This document shows, in pieces, positions 46,866 through 57,443 of a DNA stretch of 64,000 nucleotides. The stretch covers positions 62,001-126,000 of the forward strand of contig JAJEIY010000049.1 of NCBI GenBank assembly GCA_022828085.1. Reading direction: 5' to 3'. Within the stretch, counting starts at the first letter, position 1. The number at the start of each line of letters is the position of its first letter. A program made the position numbers and the translations under genes. This stretch comes from Acidobacteriota bacterium (lineage in GTDB: Bacteria; Acidobacteriota; Vicinamibacteria; Marinacidobacterales; Marinacidobacteraceae). The notes under the pieces are model-generated. The model searched no databases and had not been told where the DNA came from. It saw only the letters and a list, made by a program, of their open reading frames with translations.

Positions 46866-46894
46866 TTGACAAGGGCCCCCTCGGGGTCTACCTT
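46866..46894 (+). promoter_or_regulatory. promoter of the leucine operon
   Basis: -35 TTGACA (46866-46871, consensus), 17-base spacer, -10 TACCTT (46889-46894), 95 bases before the leuA ATG. This is the best-formed promoter in the window. Confidence 0.75.
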
Positions 46895-46899
46895 TGCCA

Positions 46900-46945
46900 T
46901 GACAACCCGGCGACCCGAAGGGTCGTCGGGTCCTTCTCTTTCGGG
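46900..46945 (+). promoter_or_regulatory. attenuator-like leader hairpin upstream of leuA
   Basis: A stem CCCGGCGACCC (46906-46916), loop GAA, GGGTCGTCGGG (46920-46930) pairs over 11 positions with one G-U, followed by the pyrimidine run TCCTTCTCTTT. This is intrinsic-terminator shape placed between promoter and leuA. An ATG at 46900 opens a 20-codon leader frame ending TGA at 46960, but it is Arg/Gly/Ser-rich without a leucine run, so classical leucine attenuation is not obvious. A second CCCC-TTCT-GGGG hairpin follows near 46970. Confidence 0.55.
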
Positions 46946-46989
46946 CCGCAACAAGCCTGATTCCGGCCCCTTCTCCGGGGAAACCCACC

Positions 46990-48195
<1,206 letters not shown>

Positions 48196-48270
48196 GAGGG
48201 CGGCAGGCGATCGGCGGAACCGTGTACGGACGGCTGCCCCCGGCGCGCGGTCGTATAGGCTCCGCGCCCC

Positions 48271-48807
48271 TTGCCCCCCAAAAAGCCCTCGGGCCCCCGC
48301 GTCTCGCTCGAAAAACGGCCGCTGAAAGTCCTGTCGCGACTCGCCCGACTGGACGATCCCGGGGAACTGCCGGCGCTGCTTGGCCCGTTGGTCGCCAAGC
48401 GGCATTCCTTCGCGGCCTACCGCAAGGCCGCCCGTGAACTCGTCGCCGAGCGGGCCGAGGCGCGTGCCCGGCGTCTCGGGGAGCCGACGCTCTCGGACGC
48501 CGAGCGGCAGGCCCTCGGAAGGGCGGGAAGCCGGCTTCTGGGCCTCGCGGACGGGGGCTCGCCGCTGGCCGGGTTTTCGGACGAGGCGCTCGAAGCCGTC
48601 CGGAGTGAACGCGATCCGGCGCGGCTCGCCGAGCGTCTCGGCGAACTCGATCCCGGCGGCGGTTGGGAGGAGGTGCCCCGCATGGGACTGCTGAACGGCC
48701 TGGTCCTGGTGGCGGTCTCCTCCGAGGCCGAGCGCCGCTGGCGCCTCAAGGACGCCGAGAACCGGGCGCGAACCCGACGCGCCCGGGAGAACGGCGAAGG
48801 GACGTGA
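48271..48807 (+). CDS. unknown basic helical protein inside the leucine operon
   Basis: 178 residues from a TTG start, Arg/Ala/Glu-rich and likely all alpha-helical, with a basic N-terminus (P-P-K-K-P) and C-terminus (R-R-A-R-E-N). No known domain is recognised. It is not a detached LeuA regulatory domain by any motif I can see. Its stop overlaps the leuC start, so it is translated with the leucine genes. The spacer 48196-48270 has a TATAGG that could serve as a -10 box, without a clear -35. Confidence 0.65.
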   Translation: MPPKKPSGPRVSLEKRPLKVLSRLARLDDPGELPALLGPLVAKRHSFAAYRKAARELVAERAEARARRLGEPTLSDAERQALGRAGSRLLGLADGGSPLAGFSDEALEAVRSERDPARLAERLGELDPGGGWEEVPRMGLLNGLVLVAVSSEAERRWRLKDAENRARTRRARENGEGT

Positions 48808-50210
48808 CCGTGGCCCGGCCCCGCACGCTCTTCGACAAGATCTGGGACGCCCACGAGGCCGTTCCGGCCGGTCCGGACCATCCGGCGGTGATCTACGTGG
48901 ACACCCACCTGATCCACGAGGTGACCTCGCCGCAGGCGTTTGCCCTGCTCCGGGAACGGGGACTGCGGGTCCGCCGCCCGGACCGGACCTGGGCCACCGT
49001 GGACCACTCGATTCCGACGCGTTTCGTGGAGGGGCGGCCCGCGTTCCTCAACCGGGCCACCCGGAACCAGGTGGAGACGCTGGAGGGGAACTGCGAGGAG
49101 CACGGAATCCCGCTCTTCCGGATGGGCGATCCAGGGCAGGGGATCGTCCACGTCATCGGTCCGGAACTGGGCCTCACCCAGCCCGGACGCACCATCGTCT
49201 GTGGCGACAGCCACACGAGCACCCACGGAGCCTTCGGCGCCTGGGCGTTCGGGATCGGCACGACCGAGGTCGCCCAGGTTCTCGCCACCCAGTGCCTGCT
49301 GCAGGAGCGCCCCCGAACGCTGGGCATCGAGATCTCGGGGCGACTCGGGGCGGGTGTGTCGGCCAAGGACCTGATCCTCGGGGTGATCCGGAGGTTCGGT
49401 GTCGCGGCCGGCCGGGGACACGTCATCGAATACCGGGGCGGAGCGGTCGAAGCGCTCGACATGGAAGGGCGCATGACCCTTTGCAACATGTCCATCGAGG
49501 CGGGAGCGCGCGCCGGCCTGATCGCTCCGGACGAGACGACCTTCGAATACCTGGAGGGGAAGGAACACGTCCCGTCCGGGGACGGTTTTGCCGACCTCGT
49601 CGCCCGCTGGAGCCGCTTGCCCACGGACGAGGGCGCCGCGTTCGATCGGTCATTGTCGTTCGATGCCGGATCCCTCGAGCCCATGGTCACCTGGGGCACG
49701 AACCCGGGGATGTCGTGCGGGATCTCGGAAGCGGTCCCGGCGCCGGCCGATGCCGATGAGCGGGCGGCGCTCGACTACATGGGGATCGAGGCGGGGCGGC
49801 CGCTCCTGGGCCGGCCGGCCGACGTGGTCTTCATCGGGAGCTGCACCAACGCCCGGATCTCCGATCTCAGGGCCGCGGCGCGGGTGCTGGCCGGCCGCCG
49901 GACGAATCCCGCCACCCAACTGCTGGTGGTTCCGGGCTCGGCGAAAGTGCGCCGCCAGGCGGAGGCGGAGGGGCTCGACGAGGTGTTCCGGAGCGCGGGG
50001 GCCGAGTGGCGGGCGCCGGGCTGCTCGATGTGCATCGCCATGAACGGCGACCGGCTGTCGCCGAAGGAACTCGCGGTCTCGACTTCGAACCGCAACTTCG
50101 AGGGCAGGCAGGGACCCGGGGGCCGAACGGTGCTCGCCTCGCCGGTGACCGCCGCCGCCTCCGCGCTCGCCGGAGCGGTGGCCGATCCCCGGCCCTTCCT
50201 CCGGGAGTGA
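48804..50210 (+). CDS. leuC: isopropylmalate isomerase, large subunit
   Basis: 468 residues from the GTG at 48804 (a GTG at 48810 is equally possible). Aconitase-family features: [21 protein letters not shown], and the [4Fe-4S] cysteines in I-G-S-C-T-N-A-R and A-P-G-C-S-M-C. With LeuD it isomerises 2-isopropylmalate to 3-isopropylmalate. It is tightly flanked by the unknown gene (4-base overlap) and leuD (13 bases). No leuB (dehydrogenase) is in this window. Confidence 0.95.
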   Translation: MTVARPRTLFDKIWDAHEAVPAGPDHPAVIYVDTHLIHEVTSPQAFALLRERGLRVRRPDRTWATVDHSIPTRFVEGRPAFLNRATRNQVETLEGNCEEHGIPLFRMGDPGQGIVHVIGPELGLTQPGRTIVCGDSHTSTHGAFGAWAFGIGTTEVAQVLATQCLLQERPRTLGIEISGRLGAGVSAKDLILGVIRRFGVAAGRGHVIEYRGGAVEALDMEGRMTLCNMSIEAGARAGLIAPDETTFEYLEGKEHVPSGDGFADLVARWSRLPTDEGAAFDRSLSFDAGSLEPMVTWGTNPGMSCGISEAVPAPADADERAALDYMGIEAGRPLLGRPADVVFIGSCTNARISDLRAAARVLAGRRTNPATQLLVVPGSAKVRRQAEAEGLDEVFRSAGAEWRAPGCSMCIAMNGDRLSPKELAVSTSNRNFEGRQGPGGRTVLASPVTAAASALAGAVADPRPFLRE

Positions 50211-50223
50211 AGGAGAGGTCTCC

Positions 50224-50817
50224 ATGGAGCCTGTAGTCCGCATCGCCTCCCGCACCGTCGTGCTCCCCGCCGACAACGTGGACACCGACCAGATCATTCC
50301 GGCCCGGTTTCTGACGGGCACCCGGCGCGACGGGCTGGGAGCTTCGCTGTTCGCCGACTGGCGCCGGGATGGGGCCGGGGAACTGCGCGCCGATTTCCCG
50401 CTCAACCGGCCGGAGGCGCAGGGAGCCCGCATCCTGATCGCCGGCGCCAACTTCGGCTGCGGCTCGTCGCGCGAGCATGCGCCCTGGGCGCTGACCGACT
50501 ACGGCTTCGCCGCCGTGGTGAGTCCCTCGATCGCGGACATCTTCAAGGGGAATGCGGTCCGGAACGGCCTCGTCCCGGTGGAGATCGAGCTGTCGGCCCA
50601 CCGGGCGCTCCTCTCCCGCCCGGGTGCGGAGATCGTGATCGACGTGGCAGCCGGGACGGTGTCGCTCCCGGGCGGGGGTTCGGCCCGGTTCGAACTGCCG
50701 CCCTTCGCGCGCCGATGCCTGCTCACCGGACGGGGCCCGCTGGATTTCCTCCTGGAGCGGGAGCCGGCGATTCTCCGCTACGAGCAGGGGAAGGACGACG
50801 CCGCCGCAGCGCCGTGA
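50224..50817 (+). CDS. leuD: isopropylmalate isomerase, small subunit
   Basis: 197 residues with a GGAG ribosome binding site before the ATG. The swivel-domain signatures D-N-V-D-T-D-Q-I-I-P-A-R-F-L and G-A-N-F-G-C-G-S-S-R-E-H-A are present. It pairs with LeuC. The stop overlaps the start of tag (GTGA), so the DNA glycosylase is co-transcribed with the leucine operon. Confidence 0.95.
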   Translation: MEPVVRIASRTVVLPADNVDTDQIIPARFLTGTRRDGLGASLFADWRRDGAGELRADFPLNRPEAQGARILIAGANFGCGSSREHAPWALTDYGFAAVVSPSIADIFKGNAVRNGLVPVEIELSAHRALLSRPGAEIVIDVAAGTVSLPGGGSARFELPPFARRCLLTGRGPLDFLLEREPAILRYEQGKDDAAAAP

Positions 50818-51392
50818 GCGAGCGGCGGCGCTGCGGGTGGGCCGAGGGGACGTTCCCGGACTACGTCCGCTACCACGACGAGGAGTGGGGCGTTCCGGTC
50901 CGCGACGACCGGACGCAGTTCGAGTTCCTGGTGTTGGAGTCGGCCCAGGCGGGACTCAGCTGGGCCACCATCCTGAAGCGGCGCGAGGGGTATCGAAAGG
51001 CGTTCGCCGGCTTCGACCCGGAAAGGGTCTCCCGGTTCCGGAAACCGCGGGTCGAGCGGCTCCTCGCGAACCCGGCCATCATCCGCAACCGCGCGAAGGT
51101 GGAGGCCGCCGTCAACAACGCGCGGCGGTTCCTCGAGGTGCAACGGGAGTTCGGAAGCTTCAGCGACTACATCTGGAGTTTCGTGGGTGGGAGGCCGCTC
51201 GTGAACCGGTGGCAGCGTGATGACGAAGTCCCCGCGACCTCGGAGGAGTCGGTGGCGCTCGCCCGGGACCTGAGAGCCCGTGGGTTCCGCTTCGTGGGCG
51301 GCACGATCCTCTACGCCCACATGCAGGCGACCGGCCTCGTGAACGACCATCTGGTGTCCTGCTTTCGGCACCGGGAGGTTCAGGACGAATAG
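50814..51392 (+). CDS. tag: DNA-3-methyladenine glycosylase I
   Basis: 192 residues from the GTG at 50814. Tag hallmarks: R-R-C-G-W-A at the N-terminus (zinc Cys), Y-H-D-E-E-W-G-V-P, L-S-W-A-T-I-L-K-R-R-E-G-Y-R-K-A-F, and the C-terminal zinc-binding H-x-x-x-C (H-L-V-S-C). It removes alkylated adenine from DNA as the first step of base excision repair. Operon linkage to leuD looks incidental. Confidence 0.93.
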   Translation: MSERRRCGWAEGTFPDYVRYHDEEWGVPVRDDRTQFEFLVLESAQAGLSWATILKRREGYRKAFAGFDPERVSRFRKPRVERLLANPAIIRNRAKVEAAVNNARRFLEVQREFGSFSDYIWSFVGGRPLVNRWQRDDEVPATSEESVALARDLRARGFRFVGGTILYAHMQATGLVNDHLVSCFRHREVQDE

Positions 51393-51411
51393 AGGCGTCC
51401 GGCGAGGAGCG

Positions 51412-52635
51412 GTGAACCCGACGCGGTCGACCCCGGACCGGCTCGCCGGCGGAACCCGGTGGGCGGCGCCCCTCGTGCTTCTCGGTCTCGCGTGCGGTGG
51501 GGGGGAAGGCAACCAGACTCCGGTCACCCCGGGGACGCCCCGGGTCTCCCCGAAGGAGCTCCGGGGCCTCGAGGTCAGCCTGGCGCGGAACGATCTGCGG
51601 GTCGGTCAGGTGGCCGGGCCGGCGCTCGCCTACGGCCGCTACGACGACGGCACGACGGGAATCGTGGAGGGCGCGTGGACCTCCTCGGACCCGTCGGTCG
51701 TGGAGGTGGGGGAAGACGGAACGCTGACCGGCGTCGCCGTGGGCCGCGTCACTGTCTCGGCCTCGTTCGAGGAGTTCGGCGATTCGCTGGAGCTGGAGGT
51801 GCTGGAGCCCAACCCGCGCCACGAACGGGACCAGCCGGACGACCGGGCCGGGGCGCAGGTCCACGTCGTCTATGCGGTCCCGAGCGACGCGGAGGACGGG
51901 AACCTCGATCGCTACGGCGACATCGAACGGTCGCTCGAGGCCATCCAGCACTGGTTGGGGGCCGAGACCGGGCAGCGCCTCAGACTCGATACCGCCGGGG
52001 GCAGGCTCGACGTGACGTTCCTGCGCCTGCCCTTCACGGCTGCGGAGGGCGAAGAGCGGGGCGCCGCACTGGCGGAGGACCTCGAGGGCGCGATCCGGGA
52101 GCGGTTCGGAACCGCTACCGACAAGACCTATGCGGTCTACTACGCCGGACGTTCCGGGGACCTCTGCGGCAGCGCCAGCGTGGAGGGCCGCGTCGCTGTC
52201 GCTTTCGTGCACCCGGAGGGGTGCAGCCCGCGGGCGGTGGGAGGCGACCGGGAAACGCCCTCCACCTACGAAACGGTGATGCTGCACGAACTGCTGCACG
52301 TCTTCGGGGCCGTGCCGGAGTGCGCTCCGGACCGGTTGGAGACGAGTGCGCACGTCGGGACACGTGTCGAGGACCTCATGTACGCCGGACCCGAGTGGAG
52401 CGGACACGACGAGGTGGTCATCGACGCGGGGCGCGACGACTACTTCGGGCATGGGCGGCCCGACTGTCTCGACACCGCGGCCAGTGAATTCTGGGAACCG
52501 GCCGCTCGGGTCGAGGCCCGCGTCCCCGGTGCGAAGCCTCCGCGTCCGGTCATGCCGTCCGCGGACTGGCCGGTGCGCTGCGGCCTTCTTCCACGCCGGG
52601 CGGAAGCGGACGCGTCCGAAACTCCTTCGCCCTGA
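51412..52635 (+). CDS. lipoprotein with Ig-like domain and HExxH metallopeptidase motif
   Basis: 407 residues from a GTG, with a lipoprotein signal (L-V-L-L-G-L-A-C, C27). Residues about 45-130 look like a Big2-type bacterial Ig domain (T-S-S-D-P-S-V-V-E-V ... G-R-V-T-V-S-A). Residues about 140-345 include M-L-H-E-L-L-H-V-F-G, an HExxHxxxG zinc motif as in metzincin-like proteases, with further His about 20 residues on. Several cysteines may form disulfides. A surface zinc protease is likely. No family assignment beyond the motif can be made. Confidence 0.75.
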   Translation: MNPTRSTPDRLAGGTRWAAPLVLLGLACGGGEGNQTPVTPGTPRVSPKELRGLEVSLARNDLRVGQVAGPALAYGRYDDGTTGIVEGAWTSSDPSVVEVGEDGTLTGVAVGRVTVSASFEEFGDSLELEVLEPNPRHERDQPDDRAGAQVHVVYAVPSDAEDGNLDRYGDIERSLEAIQHWLGAETGQRLRLDTAGGRLDVTFLRLPFTAAEGEERGAALAEDLEGAIRERFGTATDKTYAVYYAGRSGDLCGSASVEGRVAVAFVHPEGCSPRAVGGDRETPSTYETVMLHELLHVFGAVPECAPDRLETSAHVGTRVEDLMYAGPEWSGHDEVVIDAGRDDYFGHGRPDCLDTAASEFWEPAARVEARVPGAKPPRPVMPSADWPVRCGLLPRRAEADASETPSP

Positions 52636-52746
52636 AGCGGCGGCGAGGGCCCCGCCGAGCGGGCTCCGTTGTGCAGCTTCGCTTCGACTTTTCCACATTG
52701 GCGCCTGAGACGGGAATTTTTTGGCGCGTTTTGCGTCTGATGAAGT

Positions 52747-53880
52747 GTGCGCCGACTCGTGAACTGGAGACGCCCCCTTCACGCGGTCGGAGTTGATCTC
52801 GGGTATTCGGCGGTCAAGGCGGTGGCCCTCGCCGCGGACGGCGGCGACCTGACGATCATGGGGGCGGGGCTCGAACCGCTCCCGCCGGGGTCCCTGTGGG
52901 ACGGGGCGGTGCGCGATGCGGACACGGTCGGCGCCGCGCTCGGACGCCTGCTCACCCGGCTGCGGGTGCGGTGCCGCCTGGTGGGGCTCGCCATCGGCGG
53001 CAGTTCGGTCCTCGTCAAGCGGTTTTCCCTGCCGCCCGAAGCGGCGGCGCCCGGGACGGCGCCGGGCGATCTGCGCGACGCGGTCGCCCGGGAAGCGGCT
53101 CGCCACGTGCCGTTCCATCTCGAATCCCTCGAATTCGACTACGACGGCCCGCGCTCCGCCGCCCCGGAGGCGGCGCCGGGCGGCCCGGAGCGGGAGGGGC
53201 CGGCGGCCGTCGTGTTCGGCGCGGCGCCGCGGGAGACCGTGCTCGAACACTGCCGGGCCGTCACGGCCGCCGGCCGGGAAGTGACCCGGGTAGAACTCGA
53301 ACCGTACGCCCTCCACGCGGCGGCGGGATTGGCCGGCCGCCTCGCGGGAGCCCATCGGGAGCGTGGGGCGGTGGCGATCGTGGAGATCGGAGCGTCGCGT
53401 TCCGGAATCCACGTGTTCGGCGATTCGCTGCCGGCGGGCGCCCCGGCCGGCGCTCCGCCCGATCTGCTGGCGAGCGTGCCCGCGCCCGGAACGGGGGTGC
53501 TGGCGGTGGACGGATTGCCGGGAGGCGTGGAATCCGGAGGCGAGCCGCCTGGCCCCGGCAGCGGGCGGATGACCGGGTTGGCCGGGACCCCGGCCGTGGA
53601 CGCGGAGGGGTTTCGGGACCGGATCGCGGCGGTAGCGCGGGAGGCTCTCCTGGAGGCCGGGTTGCGGCAGGAAATTCGGGTCCTCCTGAGCGGTGGTGGA
53701 GCCGGTTTTCCGGCGGTGCGGGCGGGTCTCCGCGATTTCACTGCCGGAGATCCGGTGGTGCTCGATCCGCTGGCGCGGCTCGGTGCGTCCGTGTACGGAC
53801 CGGCCCATTCGGTGGCCGCCGGGCTCGCTTACCAACAGGTCCTCGATCGGTCGGGGCCGAAGACCGGACTCCACGCATGA
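52747..53880 (+). CDS. pilM: type IV pilus assembly ATPase-fold protein PilM
   Basis: 377 residues from a GTG. FtsA/actin-like fold: G-V-D-L-G-Y-S-A-V-K-A-V at the N-terminus (phosphate loop), A-I-G-G-S-S-V, V-E-I-G-A-S-R-S-G, and L-S-G-G-G-A-G-F near the end. PilM sits on the cytoplasmic side and binds the N-terminus of PilN. A Pro/Gly-rich insertion of about 50 residues lies before the last subdomain. It begins the pilMNOPQ operon. The 111 bases upstream are AT-richer (GGAATTTTTTGG) and probably hold the promoter, though no clear boxes were found. Confidence 0.88.
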   Translation: MRRLVNWRRPLHAVGVDLGYSAVKAVALAADGGDLTIMGAGLEPLPPGSLWDGAVRDADTVGAALGRLLTRLRVRCRLVGLAIGGSSVLVKRFSLPPEAAAPGTAPGDLRDAVAREAARHVPFHLESLEFDYDGPRSAAPEAAPGGPEREGPAAVVFGAAPRETVLEHCRAVTAAGREVTRVELEPYALHAAAGLAGRLAGAHRERGAVAIVEIGASRSGIHVFGDSLPAGAPAGAPPDLLASVPAPGTGVLAVDGLPGGVESGGEPPGPGSGRMTGLAGTPAVDAEGFRDRIAAVAREALLEAGLRQEIRVLLSGGGAGFPAVRAGLRDFTAGDPVVLDPLARLGASVYGPAHSVAAGLAYQQVLDRSGPKTGLHA

Positions 53881-54497
53881 ATCTTCTGCCGGCCGATGCC
53901 CGGCGGGCCCGCAAGAGGGCCGGGCGCGCCGGGTTTCACGGGCGGACCGGGCTGGTGGGGAGCGTCCTGCTGGCCGGCCTCACGTTGGGTGTCATCGGCC
54001 TTGATGTCCGGTCCCTGTCCACGCGGCTCGAAGACGCACGCACGGAGCGGGACCGCCTGCGTCTCCTGGCCGCCAAGCGTCGCAGCCTCGAAGAGCGTCT
54101 CGCTCGGGATCGCGACCGGCTGCGGCGGCTGCGGGTGGAGGAAACCCGCCTCGCCCGCTGGGACGAGGAGCGGTTTCTGCTCCCGGAACTGCTCCGGGCG
54201 CTGTCGGCGGCGGTCCCGGACGGCGTCGTTCTGGAAGCCGTCCGCCGTGACGGCGCCGAACTGCGGGTGACCGGACGAGCTCGTTCCGCGCCGGACGTCG
54301 CCCGAACCCTCGAAGCCCTCCTGGAAGCGGACCGGATGGGTGGCCTGGAGTTGCTCTGGGTGGAGCAGGCCGGCGAGGCGGCGGATGCCGCGGAACAGCG
54401 GTTTGCGTTCGCCGGATCGCTTCGCTATGCGTCCAGGGAGCCGGAGCCGTTCGAGTGGGTCGAAGCGGTGACCCGCACCGGGGAGCGGTCCCGTTGA
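53877..54497 (+). CDS. pilN: type IV pilus assembly protein PilN
   Basis: 206 residues, ATG overlapping the pilM stop. The M-N-L-L-P motif at the very N-terminus is the PilM-binding signature of PilN. One membrane helix (L-V-G-S-V-L-L-A-G-L-T-L-G-V-I-G-L) is followed by a coiled-coil (R-L-E-D-A-R-T-E-R-D-R-L-R-L-L) and a periplasmic alpha/beta domain. It forms the inner-membrane alignment complex with PilO and PilP. Confidence 0.9.
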   Translation: MNLLPADARRARKRAGRAGFHGRTGLVGSVLLAGLTLGVIGLDVRSLSTRLEDARTERDRLRLLAAKRRSLEERLARDRDRLRRLRVEETRLARWDEERFLLPELLRALSAAVPDGVVLEAVRRDGAELRVTGRARSAPDVARTLEALLEADRMGGLELLWVEQAGEAADAAEQRFAFAGSLRYASREPEPFEWVEAVTRTGERSR

Positions 54498-55102
54498 GAG
54501 GCCCGGGATTCCGGTCGATGAGCGCCGGGTCGTTCCTGGCGGCGGCCGCCGTTGCTTACGCCGTCTTTCGATTTGGAGTGCGGCCCGGGATGGTTCTGGA
54601 GACCCGGCAGGTGGAGGAGGAGATCGCGCGGTTGAACACGCCGGCGAACACGGCGAGTGCCGGACCTGCGGGTCCGGACGCCGGCGAAGCTGCCGAACTT
54701 GCGGGGGAACTGAACCGCGTCGAGGAGCGGGTGGCGGCGCTCGCCGGAATCCTGGCCGCCTCCGGCGAATCGGAGGCAGTCTTGCAGTCCCTGGGGGCGG
54801 CTGCCGCGGCGGCGGGAATCCGGTTCCTCCGCTTCGCGCCCGAGCCCGGATACCAGCTGGACGGATACCTGGCGAGCGCCGTGTCGGTCGTCGCCGAGGG
54901 CGCCTTCGTCGATTTCCTGCGCTTCTTCGAAAGGGTCTCGCTTTCGCCACACCTGGTTCTGATGGAAGAGGTGCTTGTGGAGCGGACGCCCGGCGATCTC
55001 CTCCAGTGCCGCTTTGTCGCGGTCACGGTGCGAGCGGTCGAGGGCTTCGTCGTCGGAGGGCCCGAAACGGCGGCGCCGGCGTCCGGAAGTTCGGAGAGAT
55101 GA
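54494..55102 (+). CDS. pilO: type IV pilus assembly protein PilO
   Basis: 202 residues if the TTG overlapping the pilN stop is used; an ATG at 54518 is an alternative eight codons in. One N-terminal membrane helix (F-L-A-A-A-A-V-A-Y-A-V-F), coiled-coil, then a ferredoxin-like periplasmic domain with F-V-D-F-L-R-F-F-E-R, as in PilO. It pairs with PilN. Identification depends partly on gene order. Confidence 0.85.
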   Translation: MRGPGFRSMSAGSFLAAAAVAYAVFRFGVRPGMVLETRQVEEEIARLNTPANTASAGPAGPDAGEAAELAGELNRVEERVAALAGILAASGESEAVLQSLGAAAAAAGIRFLRFAPEPGYQLDGYLASAVSVVAEGAFVDFLRFFERVSLSPHLVLMEEVLVERTPGDLLQCRFVAVTVRAVEGFVVGGPETAAPASGSSER

Positions 55103-55551
55103 TGCGCGAGAACCTGCGGGGTCTGCTGTTGTTCCTGGCGGCCGGATGCGTCGGGCCGGGGCAGGCGGGGGCGGGCGGGGGCCTGTTCCTCCCGCCGGTC
55201 CCGCGGGAGGAGCCGCAAACGGTGCGCGATCCATTCCGCGCGTCGGGCGCCGGATCGGCTGCGCCGCGGCCGCCGGGGCTTGCCGGCGTCGGGGTGACCG
55301 AAGCCGTGATCCGTGGAATCGTGAGGGTTCGGCCCCCGCCGGGAGCCGAGCCCGAGCCCGACTCGCCCGCCTGGGCGATTCTCGAGTCGCTCGCCGGAGA
55401 GGGCTTCGTCGCGGCGCCGGGCGATGGCCTGCTGGACGGAGTCCTCGGGCGGATCGAGGCGGGTGGCGTTGTCTTCTGGCTGGCGGGCGATCCGGACCGC
55501 CCTGTCTATCGGCCCCTGGCGCCGCCGGCGGGCCCCGAGGAGGAGCGATGA
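55099..55551 (+). CDS. pilP: type IV pilus lipoprotein PilP
   Basis: 150 residues from tandem ATGs at 55099/55102. Lipoprotein signal (L-L-L-F-L-A-A-G-C, C16), proline-rich linker with D-P-F-R-A (the usual PilP R-D-P-F motif), then a small beta domain (I-R-G-I-V-R-V). PilP connects the PilNO complex to the PilQ secretin. It overlaps pilO and pilQ by 4 bases each. Confidence 0.85.
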   Translation: MMRENLRGLLLFLAAGCVGPGQAGAGGGLFLPPVPREEPQTVRDPFRASGAGSAAPRPPGLAGVGVTEAVIRGIVRVRPPPGAEPEPDSPAWAILESLAGEGFVAAPGDGLLDGVLGRIEAGGVVFWLAGDPDRPVYRPLAPPAGPEEER

Positions 55552-57341
55552 AGAACCTGAAGAAGCTGGCTTGCGGCGGCGCGCTGCTCGCCCTGGCGGC
55601 CTCCGCAATCCGTCCGGGGGCGGCCTACGGGTCCCGGCCGCCGCAGGTCCGGGTGACCGCGTCCCGGCCGGCGGTGACCGGACTGGAAATCGACCCGGGT
55701 CCCGGGACGACCCGTCTCCGGCTCCTTACGGACGGGAAACTGCGTGCCCCGGCGGGGGCGCCGCTGGGGGGCCGCTTCCAGGTGCTGATGCCGGGGGTCG
55801 ATCTCTCGGCGGTAGCGGGTTCCTGGGGGGTGGGGACCGCCGAAGTCCTCGAGGTGCGCGTTTCCCCGGACGAGGCGGAGGGCGTCACGGTGTTCGCCGC
55901 TCCGGGCGCCGCATGCACCCCCGCGCTGTTCGACGCCGGTCTCGAGATCGCTTGCCGGGCCCCGCCGGAGGCGCCCGTGGAGGAAACGGAATCGGCTGCC
56001 TCGCTCTCCGGGGAGGCGCCCGAACCGCGGGTCAGCCTCGATTTTCGGGACGCGGACCTCAGGGACGTGCTCCGCGTGCTGAGCGAAGCGAGCGGGCTCG
56101 ACTTCGTGCTGCAGCCGGGGGTCGCCGGCCGGGTCTCGCTGCGGCTGAGCGAGATTCCCTGGGACCGGGCGCTGGCACTCGTCCTCCGGTCCCAGGGACT
56201 GGGACAGGTGCTGGAGGACGGTGTGCTGCGGGTGGGTCCGGCGGCCGAGCTGGCGGGGGAGCTTGAAGAGCGGCGGCGGCAGCGGGAGACGCGCGAGCTC
56301 GCGGGCGACCTGATGACCTTCAGCCGCAGCCTGGCCTACGTGCGTCCGGAGGAGGTGAAGGAGGCGCTCGAAGGCCGCCTGAGCGCGCGGGGTTCGCTGA
56401 TCGCCGATCAACGGACCGGAACCGTCCTGGTGGCGGACGTCGAAAGCCGGATCCGGGAGATCGAGTCGGTGCTGGAGCTGCTCGACATTCCGGTGCCGGG
56501 TGTGGAGATCGAAGCACGCATCGTGCTCGCGACGCGCACGCTGACCCGCCGGCTCGGAATCCAGTGGGGCGGGGGATTGGTGCGCGAACACACGGGCAAG
56601 AAGCTGCCGCAGTCCGTACGCGTCGGGGCGGACGCAATCGGCGGCGCCACCTCGTCGTTCTCCACGGGAGCGCCTGCCGGCGGGGTGTCCGCCGCTGCGA
56701 ACGAGGATGGCGAGCGCCGGGGCTACGGGGTCAACCTCCCCATCAGCGGGGCCCCCACCGGCGCGCTTGGGCTCGCTCTGGGCGCCCTGAACGGCGCCGC
56801 CCATCTCGATCTGGCGCTGAGCGCCGCCGAGCGTCGGGGCGAGGTGCGGATCCTGTCGGCTCCCCGGATCGTGGCCCAGAACGCCCGGCCCGCGACGATC
56901 AAGCAGGGCGTGACCTTCCCGGTCCAGGTGGTGGCCAACAACACGGTCACCGTGCAGTTCCGGGACGCGGTGCTCGAACTCACGGTGACGCCGCAGGTCA
57001 GTCCCGAAGGGACGGTCCTGCTCGATCTGACCGTGAGCAACGACGCACTGGACTTCGGCCAGGCGGTGGGAGGGATTCCGAGCATCCTGACCCAGCAGGC
57101 GACGACCCGGGTACGGGTCGAGGACGGGGCCACGGCGGTTCTGGGAGGCGTCTTCGCGAGCCAGCAGTCGCAGGACCGGGGCCGGGTTCCGGGTCTGCAT
57201 CGGATTCCGCTCCTGGGACACCTGTTCCGGTCGCGGGAGCAGAACCACCGCGACGAGGAACTGCTCATCTTCCTCACGCCGCGGGTCCGCTCCGCCGGGG
57301 GCTCCCGGCCGGCGGATTCCGGAGGGCGCCCGCCCGCCTGA
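55548..57341 (+). CDS. pilQ: type IV pilus secretin PilQ
   Basis: 597 residues with a signal peptide. Residues about 30-130 resemble an AMIN-type domain, about 165-235 a secretin short domain (V-S-L-D-F-R-D-A-D-L-R-D-V-L), about 255-330 the secretin N domain, and about 395-580 the conserved secretin core (L-S-A-P-R-I-V-A-Q-N, V-R-V-E-D-G-A-T-A-V-L-G-G, R-I-P-L-L-G-H-L-F, E-L-L-I-F-L-T-P-R). It forms the outer-membrane pore for the pilus. The window lacks pilin and motor ATPase genes. Confidence 0.93.
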   Translation: MKNLKKLACGGALLALAASAIRPGAAYGSRPPQVRVTASRPAVTGLEIDPGPGTTRLRLLTDGKLRAPAGAPLGGRFQVLMPGVDLSAVAGSWGVGTAEVLEVRVSPDEAEGVTVFAAPGAACTPALFDAGLEIACRAPPEAPVEETESAASLSGEAPEPRVSLDFRDADLRDVLRVLSEASGLDFVLQPGVAGRVSLRLSEIPWDRALALVLRSQGLGQVLEDGVLRVGPAAELAGELEERRRQRETRELAGDLMTFSRSLAYVRPEEVKEALEGRLSARGSLIADQRTGTVLVADVESRIREIESVLELLDIPVPGVEIEARIVLATRTLTRRLGIQWGGGLVREHTGKKLPQSVRVGADAIGGATSSFSTGAPAGGVSAAANEDGERRGYGVNLPISGAPTGALGLALGALNGAAHLDLALSAAERRGEVRILSAPRIVAQNARPATIKQGVTFPVQVVANNTVTVQFRDAVLELTVTPQVSPEGTVLLDLTVSNDALDFGQAVGGIPSILTQQATTRVRVEDGATAVLGGVFASQQSQDRGRVPGLHRIPLLGHLFRSREQNHRDEELLIFLTPRVRSAGGSRPADSGGRPPA

Positions 57342-57443
57342 CCGGGCCGGTTGCGGAGGCGTCGAAGCCGTCTCCCCAGCCGGCCGGGCCCGCGCCGTTG
57401 TGGTACCGTTCCGGGCGTTGCGGGCCGAGCCCCGCTGCCGTTC

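Noticed and set aside
52711..52735. Sigma54 promoter (TTGGCGCG...TTTTGCG) before pilM
   Set aside because: The distance between the GG and GC elements is about two bases too short for a -24/-12 promoter, and pilMNOPQ operons are not usually sigma54-dependent.
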